Below are positions 1 to 6,369 of a DNA stretch of 9,061 nucleotides, one piece after another. The DNA is from Moraxellaceae bacterium (GTDB taxonomy: Bacteria; Pseudomonadota; Gammaproteobacteria; Pseudomonadales; Moraxellaceae): contig JASLCO010000165.1 of assembly GCA_030146505.1 (NCBI GenBank), positions 1-9,061 on the forward strand. The letters are read 5' to 3'. The position numbers were made by a program, and so were the translations under genes. Under the pieces are notes generated by a model. That model was not told where the DNA came from. It saw nothing but the letters and a program-made list of their open reading frames with translations, and did not search any database. Position 1 is the stretch's first letter; each line of letters opens with the position of its first letter.

Positions 1-2931
1 CTCTGGATATGTGGTGCCAGCCTGGATGAACTGGATCTGCTGGACCCCTACATCAACGCCCGCATCCGCAAGGACGGCAGCATCAACCTCATGCAACTGG
101 TACCGCCCAAAGACCCCGAAGACGATTCCGGCGACGCCAACTGGCGCATCGGCACACTGGGCATACATCGCGGCCGCATCGATGTGCACGACGATACACG
201 GCCCACGCCTTTCTCTGCGCTTTTCTCGCCGCTCAACCTCGCGCTTTCTGACTTGAGCTCGCGCCCGGACAAGGACGGTGGCTATACCCTGCATGCCGAA
301 ACCGGCGAAGGCGAAGCACTGGACTGGCGCGGCACGGTGGCCATGAAGCCGGTGCGCTCGCAGGGCGAGCTGAAAATCAGCGGACTGAAAGCCACCACAC
401 CCTGGCGCTATCTGCAGGACCAGCTCCCCGTGATCGTGGATGGCGGCAAGATAGGCATCAGCGGACATTACGATCTGGTGGCCGACAAGGGCGTGGTCTT
501 CGCGCTGGAAAACGGCCGGGTCGTGGTGGATGAACTGGCCCTGCACCAACGCGGCGACCATCCCCTGGCCGTGGCCTTCAAGCAACTGGACTTCAACGGT
601 GTCACGCTGAAATGGCCGGAGCAGGATGCCGGCTTTGCCGCCCTTACCCTGCAGGATTTCCGGATTGCCGACCATGGCAGCCAAACCGGCCTGCTCGGCC
701 TGGGCCAGCTGCATTTGCAAAACGGCCTTTATGCACCGGCCACCCAAAAATTCGACCTGGCTGCCGTCACCCTGCAGCAACTGGTGCTGAACGATGCACC
801 GGAAAAAGCCCCGCTCCTCACACTGCCAGCGCTGACGCTGAAAAAACTGGGCGTGGCGCTGAACGAGCAGAAGGCACATGTCGCCCAGATCGTGCTGGAA
901 AAAGGCGATCTTTCCGTACGCCGTGAAAAGAACAACAGCATCAACTGGCAGACGCGACTGGACCAGTTGGCACAACGCCTTTCCAGAAACACCCTGCCAC
1001 CCACTGCCGAGGAAGCAAAGCCGGCCGCAAAAACGGCAGCGGCAAAAACGGCCTCAAACCATGACAGCAAGACGGCATCCGCCGAAAAACCCTGGCAGGC
1101 CACGCTGGGCGAGCTGGATCTCGTCGGCTTTCGCGTGGGCGTGGAAGACCTGGTACCGCCCGGTGGCGTGAAAACCTCGCTGGAAGACATCAACCTGCGC
1201 ATTTTTCCGCGCCTGGACGGCAAGGCACCCCATACGCTGGAGGGCCGCATGGCCGTCGGCACCGGCGGCAATCTTGCCTTCAAGGGCACGTTCAGCGAAC
1301 AGCCGCTGGCCGCCAGCGCCGATCTCGACCTGCAGGAACTCAAGCTACCGCCCTTCGCGGCCTATTTTGCCGACATCGCCCGCTTTGCCCTGGAAAGCGG
1401 CAACCTCGACGTGAAAGGCCGTTTCAATTTCGCGCAGGAAAAATCCACGCAGGCAGATTTCAAGGGCAGCGTGGCCATGCAGAAGTTTGCCGCCAACGAT
1501 CTCGACCAGGACCAGCGTTTCCTGGCCTGGAACAGGCTGGCCGTGAACGGCATCAGCTGGCAGCTCGCACCGGGCCGGCTCGCCATCCACGAAGTCCAGG
1601 CCGACAAGCCCTTCATCCGTGTCATCATCGGCCAGGACAAGACCATCAACCTCAACCGCATCCTGATTGCCGAAGCAACCGCGGCCGCCGCCACGCCAGC
1701 CGCCACCCCCGTGCCGGCCACGCCGAAAAAGGCCGAGCCGCCTTATCCCCTGAAGGTGGAACGCATACGCCTGAACGATGGCGCCATGCTCTTTGCCGAT
1801 TTCAGCCTGAGCCCGCAATTCGCCACCGGCATCCAGGCACTCAATGGCGAGGTCAGCGGGATTTCCACCGACCCCAAGTCACGTGCCACCGTTGCCCTCA
1901 AAGGGCGCGTGGACCAGTACGGCAAGGCCGACATCCACGGCACCATCAATCCGGTCTCCAGCGATCTTTTCACCGACATCGCCGTGCAGTTCAGCAATCT
2001 GGAACTCACCACGCTCACGCCCTACTCGGCAAAATTTGCCGGCTACCGTATCGACAAGGGCAAGCTGTCCATGGACCTCAATTACAAGATCGAGGACCGC
2101 AAGCTGAATGCCAGCAACAAGGTGGTGCTCAACCAGCTCACGCTGGGCGAAAAAGTCGACAGCCCCGATTCCGTGGGCCTGCCACTCAAGCTCGCTGTCG
2201 CCATCCTCAAGGACAAGAACGGCGTGATTGATCTCGACGTGCCCATCACCGGCAGCCTTGATGATCCGCAGTTCAAGGTCGCTCCCCTCATCTGGAAAAC
2301 CTTCCTCAATCTGCTCACCCGCGCCGCCACCGCGCCCTTCTCGCTGATTGCCGGCATGGTGGGTGGCGACAACGATCTGGATTCCCTGGTGTTTCCCGCC
2401 GGCAGCACCACGCTGGCCCCGGAAGAAACGGAAAAACTCAACAAGCTCGCCAAGGCCCTGGCCGAACGTCCGGCCCTGGGCGTGGAAGTCCGTGGTGCCT
2501 TTGATCCGGCGGCTGACGCGCTGGCGATACGTACCGCCAAATTCGATGCCGTTTATCTGCCGCGTCTGGGCGACAACGGCAAGCCACGCAAGGTGCTGGA
2601 GGCCATGTACAAGGAAAAGCTCGGCAGCGAGGCCCTGGAGCAGCAACGCGCGCTCAGTCTCAAGCCGGCAGCCGACAAGGCAGAAAACCGGGAAGCCCTG
2701 CAACTGGCGGAAGACAATTACGCCAAGGTGCTGCGTGATGAACTGATTGCCCGCGAAACCGTGCTGGAAGGCGACCTGCGCCAGCTGGCCCTGCGCCGCG
2801 CCAGTGTCGTGCGCACCCAGCTCGTGAATGAAGACAAGGTGGAAGAAGCCCGCGTCTTCGTACTGGAACCCGTCACTGTTCAGGCCACGGACGGCAAGAT
2901 CATCATGAAGGTCGGCCTCACCGCGCAGTAA
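1..2931 (+). CDS. DUF748 / AsmA-like large envelope protein, C-terminal part (5' end outside window)
   Basis: The frame is open from base 1 with no start needed, so this is a 5'-truncated view of 976 residues ending in TAA. The first visible residues include DPYINARIRKDGSIN, typical of DUF748 proteins, and the same strand-then-linker pattern recurs (for example IIGQDKTINLNRILI near residue 540). Two low-complexity Ala/Pro/Lys linkers (about residues 337-364 and 557-580) separate beta-rich blocks. The block after the second linker, with DGAMLFADFSLSPQFATGIQ and later GVIDLDVPITGSLDDPQFKV, resembles the C-terminal AsmA/TamB-like region. Near residues 797-836 (VFPAGSTTLAPEETEKLNKL) there is a stretch reminiscent of OmpA-type C-termini. 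Family knowledge: DUF748 proteins belong to the AsmA-like superfamily of large periplasmic proteins, several of which are implicated in phospholipid transport between membranes. The exact role here is unknown. An N-terminal membrane anchor would be expected upstream of the window. The ATG at 91 is internal, not the start. It converges on the GIY-YIG gene. Confidence 0.88.
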   Translation, partial: LWICGASLDELDLLDPYINARIRKDGSINLMQLVPPKDPEDDSGDANWRIGTLGIHRGRIDVHDDTRPTPFSALFSPLNLALSDLSSRPDKDGGYTLHAETGEGEALDWRGTVAMKPVRSQGELKISGLKATTPWRYLQDQLPVIVDGGKIGISGHYDLVADKGVVFALENGRVVVDELALHQRGDHPLAVAFKQLDFNGVTLKWPEQDAGFAALTLQDFRIADHGSQTGLLGLGQLHLQNGLYAPATQKFDLAAVTLQQLVLNDAPEKAPLLTLPALTLKKLGVALNEQKAHVAQIVLEKGDLSVRREKNNSINWQTRLDQLAQRLSRNTLPPTAEEAKPAAKTAAAKTASNHDSKTASAEKPWQATLGELDLVGFRVGVEDLVPPGGVKTSLEDINLRIFPRLDGKAPHTLEGRMAVGTGGNLAFKGTFSEQPLAASADLDLQELKLPPFAAYFADIARFALESGNLDVKGRFNFAQEKSTQADFKGSVAMQKFAANDLDQDQRFLAWNRLAVNGISWQLAPGRLAIHEVQADKPFIRVIIGQDKTINLNRILIAEATAAAATPAATPVPATPKKAEPPYPLKVERIRLNDGAMLFADFSLSPQFATGIQALNGEVSGISTDPKSRATVALKGRVDQYGKADIHGTINPVSSDLFTDIAVQFSNLELTTLTPYSAKFAGYRIDKGKLSMDLNYKIEDRKLNASNKVVLNQLTLGEKVDSPDSVGLPLKLAVAILKDKNGVIDLDVPITGSLDDPQFKVAPLIWKTFLNLLTRAATAPFSLIAGMVGGDNDLDSLVFPAGSTTLAPEETEKLNKLAKALAERPALGVEVRGAFDPAADALAIRTAKFDAVYLPRLGDNGKPRKVLEAMYKEKLGSEALEQQRALSLKPAADKAENREALQLAEDNYAKVLRDELIARETVLEGDLRQLALRRASVVRTQLVNEDKVEEARVFVLEPVTVQATDGKIIMKVGLTAQ

Positions 2932-2950
2932 AACTGCAGAAAAAACGCCC

Positions 2951-3007
2951 GTAGGAGCGGCTTTAGCCGCGAACCGCTCTATCTTCACGGCTAAAGCCGC
3001 TCCTGCA
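2951..3007. repeat. REP-type inverted repeat pair
   Basis: Two perfect 17-nt arms, AGGAGCGGCTTTAGCCG at 2953-2969 and its reverse complement at 2988-3004, are separated by 18 nt. Each arm also holds a small palindrome, GGCT-TT-AGCC. The unit GTAGGAGCGGCTTTAGCCGCG closely resembles REP elements repeated many times in Pseudomonas and Xanthomonadales genomes, which are usually attributed to RAYT transposases. It sits 20 nt after the DUF748 stop and just before the terminator, the usual 3' position for such elements. That it is repeated elsewhere in this genome is inference. Confidence 0.8.
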
Positions 3008-3015
3008 AGATCAAC

Positions 3016-3042
3016 AAAAAAGCCCCGTTCAGGGGCTTTTTT
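3016..3042. terminator. Bidirectional Rho-independent terminator between converging genes
   Basis: A perfect 11-bp stem (AAAAAAGCCCC at 3016-3026, GGGGCTTTTTT at 3032-3042) encloses the 5-nt loop GTTCA. The GC core is followed by a U-run on both strands, so it can end the DUF748 transcript (+) and the XRE/flavoprotein/GIY-YIG transcript (-). The stop codon of the GIY-YIG gene lies in the loop and spans 3029-3031. Confidence 0.92.
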
Positions 3043-3310
3043 CATAAGCGTTCGCGGCACAGAAAATCCGCTTCTTCTCCAGCGTCAGTTTCTTCACGGC
3101 ATGCTCGGCGCGCGAGGCACTGGCACGGTCTTCGTGCTGTGTCACGGCAAGAATGCGTTGTGGTGGCCGCGAGCGTGTATAGCGTGCGCCCTTGCCACGG
3201 ACATGCGCGGCAAAGCGTTTTTCCACATCCACGGTGATGCCGGTGTAAAGACTGCCATCACTGCACTCCAGCACATACAGGAACCAGGGCTTGCCGGCCG
3301 GCTCAGGCAT
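3029..3310 (-). CDS. Small GIY-YIG nuclease-fold protein (YhbQ/UPF0213-like)
   Basis: A 93-residue protein consisting of little more than one GIY-YIG domain. FLYVL (10-14) and LYTGIT (21-26) supply the paired GIY/YIG strands. Arg32 in EKRFAAH and Glu69 in RAEHAVKKL sit where the family's catalytic arginine and metal-binding glutamate are expected, and Tyr12 and Tyr22 are kept. The size matches stand-alone bacterial YhbQ/UPF0213 proteins, which have been linked to DNA processing but are poorly defined in function. The start ATG at 3308-3310 was chosen because homology begins just after it; a longer frame to 3370 lies entirely inside the upstream flavoprotein gene. The ATG overlaps that gene's stop in ATGCCTGA, an 8-nt overlap that suggests translational coupling, and there is no strong Shine-Dalgarno. 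The last codons (EKSP and stop) are encoded by the terminator stem and loop. Confidence 0.88.
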   Translation of the reverse strand: MPEPAGKPWFLYVLECSDGSLYTGITVDVEKRFAAHVRGKGARYTRSRPPQRILAVTQHEDRASASRAEHAVKKLTLEKKRIFCAANAYEKSP

Positions 3311-4547
3311 GGCTGGCAGCCCCCGCCAGCCAGTCCAGCACGCCCTGCCCGGCCACGCGCCCGCTGGCAAAACAGGCGGTCAGCAGATAACCACCGGTGG
3401 GAGCTTCCCAGTCCAGCATTTCTCCCGCACAGAAAACACCGGGCATGGATTTGAGCATGAGTGCCGGATCAAGCGCCGACAATGCGACGCCACCGGCCGT
3501 GCTGATGGCTTCGTCCAGAGGGCGTGCCCGCAACAGTTTCAATGGCAGGGCCTTGATGGTCGCGGCAACGCGTGCGGCATCGGCAGATTGCGCCGGCAAC
3601 AATATTTCATGCAGCAAGGCGGCTTTCACACCATCCAGCCCCGCCGTCTTGCGCCAGTGATTACCCACGGAATTCTTGCCACGCGGTTTGGCCAGGGCCT
3701 GCTGCAAAGCCTCCTTGCTGCGATGCGGCGCCAGATCCAGTGTCAATATCGCTTCGCCATGAGTATTGAGACGATCCCGCAGGGCGGCCGACAGGGCATA
3801 CACCAGGCTGCCTTCAATGCCATGCGCCGAAATCACGCATTCGCCTTCACGCCGTATTTCGTGGCCGTGCGCATCCTGGCAAACCGCCACCACGGATTTG
3901 AGCGGGCTGCCGGCAAAACGCTCGCGCAAGAAATCACTCCAGGCAATATCAAAACCACAATTGCTGGGCTGCAAGGGCAATGTTTCGACGCCACGCGCCG
4001 CCAGCCAGGGCAGCCAGCGGCCATCCGAACCCAGGCGCGACCAGCTGCCCCCACCCAGCGCCAGCACGGTGGCATCCGGCCGGCAGCGGCGTTCACCATC
4101 CGGGGTGGAAAAACAGAGCTCGTCGTCTTCGCTCCAGCCGGTGAAGCGATGGCGCTGGTGAAAAACCACGCCATTCCCGCGCAGACGCTGCAGCCAGGCT
4201 CGCAGCAAGGGCGCGGCTTTCATGTCGCACGGGAAAACGCGCTGTGATGAACCGACAAAAGTTTCTATGCCCAGGCCATGCACCCACTTGCGCAAATCAC
4301 CGGCACCAAACTGCTGCAACCAGTGCCCGACCTCGGCCTGACGATTGCCATAGCGCCGTACAAAATCTGCCGCCGGCTCCGCATGCGTGATGTTCATGCC
4401 TCCCACGCCCGCCAGCAGGAATTTGCGCCCCACCGAGGGCATGGCATCAAAAACTTCCACGCGCATGCCACCGGCTGCCAGCACTTCTGCCGCCATGAGC
4501 CCGGCCGGGCCGCCGCCTATCACGGCAATTTGTTTTTTCTCGGGCAT
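3303..4547 (-). CDS. FAD-dependent flavoprotein of the PP_4765 / HI0933 (YhiN/BaiN) family
   Basis: A 414-residue probable oxidoreductase. Residues 7-16 (IAVIGGGPAG) form the Rossmann dinucleotide motif, with G11, G13 and G16 at the GxGxxG positions. GRKFLLAGVGGMNITH (40-55) is the family signature after the second strand. The middle holds LGGGSWSRLGSDGRW and PSNCGFDIAWSDFLRERFAG, which fit the PP_4765 subgroup. Near the C-terminus, PGVFCAGEMLDWEAPTGGY is the second FAD-contact region. Members are probably cytosolic flavoproteins; the substrate of this subgroup is not established. Distant relatives (BaiN) reduce bile-acid intermediates, which is not a safe transfer here. The start is uncertain: ATG at 4547 fits homologue length best, ATGs at 4556 and 4562 and a TTG at 4568 are in frame, and none has a clear Shine-Dalgarno. 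It lies between the XRE gene (35-nt gap) and the GIY-YIG gene (8-nt overlap). Confidence 0.9.
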   Translation of the reverse strand: MPEKKQIAVIGGGPAGLMAAEVLAAGGMRVEVFDAMPSVGRKFLLAGVGGMNITHAEPAADFVRRYGNRQAEVGHWLQQFGAGDLRKWVHGLGIETFVGSSQRVFPCDMKAAPLLRAWLQRLRGNGVVFHQRHRFTGWSEDDELCFSTPDGERRCRPDATVLALGGGSWSRLGSDGRWLPWLAARGVETLPLQPSNCGFDIAWSDFLRERFAGSPLKSVVAVCQDAHGHEIRREGECVISAHGIEGSLVYALSAALRDRLNTHGEAILTLDLAPHRSKEALQQALAKPRGKNSVGNHWRKTAGLDGVKAALLHEILLPAQSADAARVAATIKALPLKLLRARPLDEAISTAGGVALSALDPALMLKSMPGVFCAGEMLDWEAPTGGYLLTACFASGRVAGQGVLDWLAGAASHA

Positions 4548-4582
4548 GGAAAGCATCTGCATGAACAAAAAAGCGAGCGCAA

Positions 4583-5344
4583 TTATCCCTTCTTTTCATC
4601 GCCTGTGCTGCGGCGTTTAAGGCCGGAGATTTCTGCAGCTCCGCTCCAGGGCCTCAGCCCCAGGGCAATACCGTAGAGCGAACGCTGCTCCGGCGGCAGG
4701 TGGGTGTCCAGTTCGGAAAGCTCGTAGAACTCGGCGGCCAGCCTGTCCAGCTTGCGTTGCAGCATGGCCGCCGAAGAAGCAGAGAGCTCACCCACCTCAA
4801 AACGGAAATGGCCACCGTGCTCGTCAAAACGCACGGAGAGGAAATCGCTGACCATGGCCTCTCCCAGCTTCTGGCGCAGCGGACCATTGGAGCGGTGCCG
4901 TACCTGCCGGGATACGCGCAGGCGTACACGATTGCCGGGCAAGAGTTCAACCAGGCCGGCCCGGTCCAGCTTCACAAGCAGGCGTATGTATTCGGGCTCG
5001 GTCAGCTCGTAATCGCGCAGGATGTCCGCCATCTCGCGGTTGTTGAGCAGCAGGTAAAACACACCCAGCAGCTTGCGGTCGCCGGCCAGCAATGCTTCCT
5101 GCGCCACACTCATCTGCCGCAGGGTCTCGGACTCGCCCCGCGCCATGCGTGCCAGCTCGAAAATATCCATGTCCAGCAGACGACAAATCTCTTCCAGCCT
5201 TTGCAGGGTAAAGGTCTTTTCCGAAAACAGGCGCTTGATGCTGGCTTCGGACAGGCCAAGGCCGGCAGCCAGGTCGGCATAGGTCCGGCCACGTGATTTC
5301 AGGACTTTTTTCAGGGTGCCGATCAACTGTTCAGAGCTGGCCAT
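4583..5344 (-). CDS. XRE-type helix-turn-helix transcriptional regulator
   Basis: A 253-residue protein with an N-terminal Cro/CI-type domain. TYADLAAGLGLSEASIKRLF (21-40) is the helix-turn-helix and the domain continues through RLEEICRLLDMDIFELARMA (49-68). The rest is not a recognised ligand domain. It includes a helical segment, KLLGVFYLLLNNREMADIL, followed by EPEYIRLLVKLDRAGLVEL and a strand, which looks like a second winged-helix-like fold, then a conserved-looking tail, YELSELDTHLPPEQRSLYGI. The start ATG at 5342-5344 is preceded by GGAG with a 7-nt spacer. A longer frame to 5422 lacks such support and would extend through the candidate promoter. It is the first gene of the apparent operon with the flavoprotein and GIY-YIG protein, and is divergent from the lipid desaturase. 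It probably autoregulates or controls the divergent gene (inference). The signal it senses is unknown. Confidence 0.85.
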   Translation of the reverse strand: MASSEQLIGTLKKVLKSRGRTYADLAAGLGLSEASIKRLFSEKTFTLQRLEEICRLLDMDIFELARMARGESETLRQMSVAQEALLAGDRKLLGVFYLLLNNREMADILRDYELTEPEYIRLLVKLDRAGLVELLPGNRVRLRVSRQVRHRSNGPLRQKLGEAMVSDFLSVRFDEHGGHFRFEVGELSASSAAMLQRKLDRLAAEFYELSELDTHLPPEQRSLYGIALGLRPWSGAAEISGLKRRSTGDEKKG

Positions 5345-5383
5345 GCGCGGGCTCCATGATCGCGGGAGAAGGATTCGTTCCGG

Positions 5384-5412
5384 ACAATAATCCATCAGGT
5401 ATCGCAATCCAA
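5384..5412 (-). promoter_or_regulatory. Candidate sigma70 promoter for the XRE-flavoprotein-GIY-YIG operon
   Basis: On the minus strand, TTGGAT (5407-5412) and TATTGT (5384-5389) are separated by exactly 17 nt inside the AT-rich part of the divergent spacer. This predicts a transcript start near 5377 and a leader of about 33 nt before the ATG at 5344. Matches to consensus are only 3/6 and 4/6, so this is a weak call. No comparably good promoter was found by eye for the plus-strand desaturase, though the AT-rich stretch at about 5420-5440 is the likely place. Confidence 0.3.
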
Positions 5413-5517
5413 TACCATGCATTACAAGTATTTATTTTCCGCCCTGCCCTTTGCATCCTGCGCCCGTTTCCAGGCCGTCATCGCCATCCGGCACGGCAAG
5501 GACAAAACCCAAATGGC

Positions 5518-5522
5518 AGGAG
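5518..5522 (+). promoter_or_regulatory. Shine-Dalgarno fixing the desaturase start
   Basis: AGGAG lies 6 nt before the ATG at 5529. It decides this start over the in-frame ATG at 5451, whose extra 26 residues are Pro/Ser/Arg-rich and unlike the family. Confidence 0.75.
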
Positions 5523-5528
5523 CACATC

Positions 5529-6077
5529 ATGTTTCTCATCAAGTTTTTCTTCACGGTGTTCATGGCGGATTTCATTTCCGGCTTCGTGCACTGGCTGGAG
5601 GATGCCTATGCCCGGCCCGGCATGCCGGTGATAGGCAAGATTGCCGAGGAAAACCTGCGCCATCACACCAGACCACGCGAGTTCATCACAAAAAGCTGGT
5701 GGGAAAGCTCCAGCGACCTGCTGCTCACCGGTCTGGCAGTGATACTGGCCAGCCTGCTGACAAACACCTTCAACCTGTGGCTGCTGTTCTTCGTGCTGCT
5801 CACCATCAATGCCAACCAGATCCATAAATGGTCACACCAGGGGCCGCGTGAAAATCCGCGCCTCGTGACCTGGTTGCAGCAGAACAAAATCCTGCAGACA
5901 CCACGCGAACATGCCAAACACCACCGTGGCGAGAAAAACACGAATTACTGCGTGATCACCAACTACCTGAATCCGGTGCTGGAAAAGATCGGTTTCTGGA
6001 AATGGCTGGAAGATGCCATTGAATTGGTGGCCGGCATCAAACGTCGTACGGATGAGACATTTTCAGCAGGAAAATGA
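5529..6077 (+). CDS. CarF/TMEM189 (PEDS1)-type membrane lipid desaturase
   Basis: A 182-residue membrane protein that spans nearly exactly the lipid-desaturase domain shared by CarF, TMEM189/PEDS1 and plant FAD4. A hydrophobic N-terminal helix runs into SGFVHWLED (17-25). LRHHTRP (43-49), HKWSH (99-103) and EHAKHH (127-132) carry the clustered histidines that bind the di-iron site in this family (H21, H45, H46, H99, H103, H128, H131, H132). TNYCVITNYLNPVLEKIGFW (138-157) matches the characteristic C-terminal motif. Two further hydrophobic segments lie at about 63-78 and 81-95. Known members oxidise plasmanyl-ethanolamine to its vinyl-ether plasmalogen using O2 (CarF, PEDS1), or desaturate phosphatidylglycerol acyl chains at the delta-3 position (FAD4). 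Which substrate applies here cannot be read from sequence. It is shorter than myxobacterial CarF or human TMEM189 and has no extra N-terminal region. It is a single gene, divergent from the XRE regulator, with palindromic repeats and a terminator downstream. Confidence 0.85.
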   Translation: MFLIKFFFTVFMADFISGFVHWLEDAYARPGMPVIGKIAEENLRHHTRPREFITKSWWESSSDLLLTGLAVILASLLTNTFNLWLLFFVLLTINANQIHKWSHQGPRENPRLVTWLQQNKILQTPREHAKHHRGEKNTNYCVITNYLNPVLEKIGFWKWLEDAIELVAGIKRRTDETFSAGK

Positions 6078-6085
6078 AAATTCTT

Positions 6086-6103
6086 GTGCGAATGAATTCA
6101 CAC
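6086..6103. repeat. Short palindrome, REP-like
   Basis: GTGCGAAT (6086-6093) and ATTCACAC (6096-6103) form an 8-bp stem with one mismatch around a 2-nt loop, 9 nt after the desaturase stop. The GCGAATGAATTC-type core resembles short dispersed palindromes of gammaproteobacteria. There is no U-run, so it is not a standard terminator. Confidence 0.5.
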
Positions 6104-6117
6104 CTGAAAACGCTGGT

Positions 6118-6136
6118 GTCGGGCTGAAACCCGAGC
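6118..6136. repeat. Degenerate REP-like palindrome
   Basis: GTCGGGCTGAAACCCGAGC has a TCGGG/CCCGA stem (6119-6123 with 6130-6134). It resembles the GTCGGGCTGAAGCCCGAC units common between genes in Xanthomonadales and Pseudomonas relatives. With the preceding palindrome it may form one two-armed element. Confidence 0.5.
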
Positions 6137-6205
6137 TACGGGAAATACCGAACACTCTGGGAGAAAAGCGAAAGGGATTTATACATGGCGCTCTTTAAGG
6201 GCTTC

Positions 6206-6284
6206 GTCATCCCGGCGAAAGCCGGGATCCATGCGACAGTGGTTTTGTCACCGCACCATGGATTCCGGCCTTCGCCGGAACGAC
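6206..6284. repeat. Long imperfect inverted repeat, REP/MITE-like
   Basis: A left arm at 6206-6233 and a right arm at 6257-6284 match at 24 of 28 positions when one is reversed and complemented, with a 23-nt spacer. Each arm contains its own small hairpin (CCCGGC-GAAA-GCCGGG on the left). The arm resembles the GTCATTCCCGCGAAAGCGGGAATCC units dispersed in many proteobacterial genomes. I see no target-site duplication and no coding capacity. Confidence 0.75.
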
Positions 6285-6326
6285 AACTCATGAGCACAAG
6301 AGAGCCAAAGGGAGCCATAAGCTCCG

Positions 6327-6356
6327 AAAAAAAGGCCGCATCAGCGGCCTTTTTTT
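6327..6356. terminator. Bidirectional Rho-independent terminator (desaturase / glcB)
   Basis: A perfect 13-bp stem, seven A then GGCCGC (6327-6339) against GCGGCC then seven T (6344-6356), closes the loop ATCA. A U-run follows the GC core on both strands. It is 13 nt past the glcB stop on the minus strand and ends any plus-strand transcript from the desaturase. Confidence 0.92.
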
Positions 6357-6369
6357 CAACTCGTAAAAC

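Noticed and set aside
1879..3060. 393-codon minus-strand frame opposite the DUF748 gene
   Set aside because: Same-register antisense shadow. It also runs through the REP and terminator and has no family resemblance.
3291..4247. 318-codon plus-strand frame opposite the flavoprotein
   Set aside because: Same-register shadow of a gene with clear FAD motifs; Gln/Gly/Arg-rich with no domain.
4700..5296. 198-codon plus-strand frame opposite the XRE regulator
   Set aside because: Same-register shadow; the minus-strand product has an evident helix-turn-helix and a ribosome binding site.
5451..5528. N-terminal extension of the desaturase to ATG 5451
   Set aside because: The extra residues are Pro/Ser/Arg-rich and the AGGAG at 5518-5522 directly serves ATG 5529, where family similarity begins.
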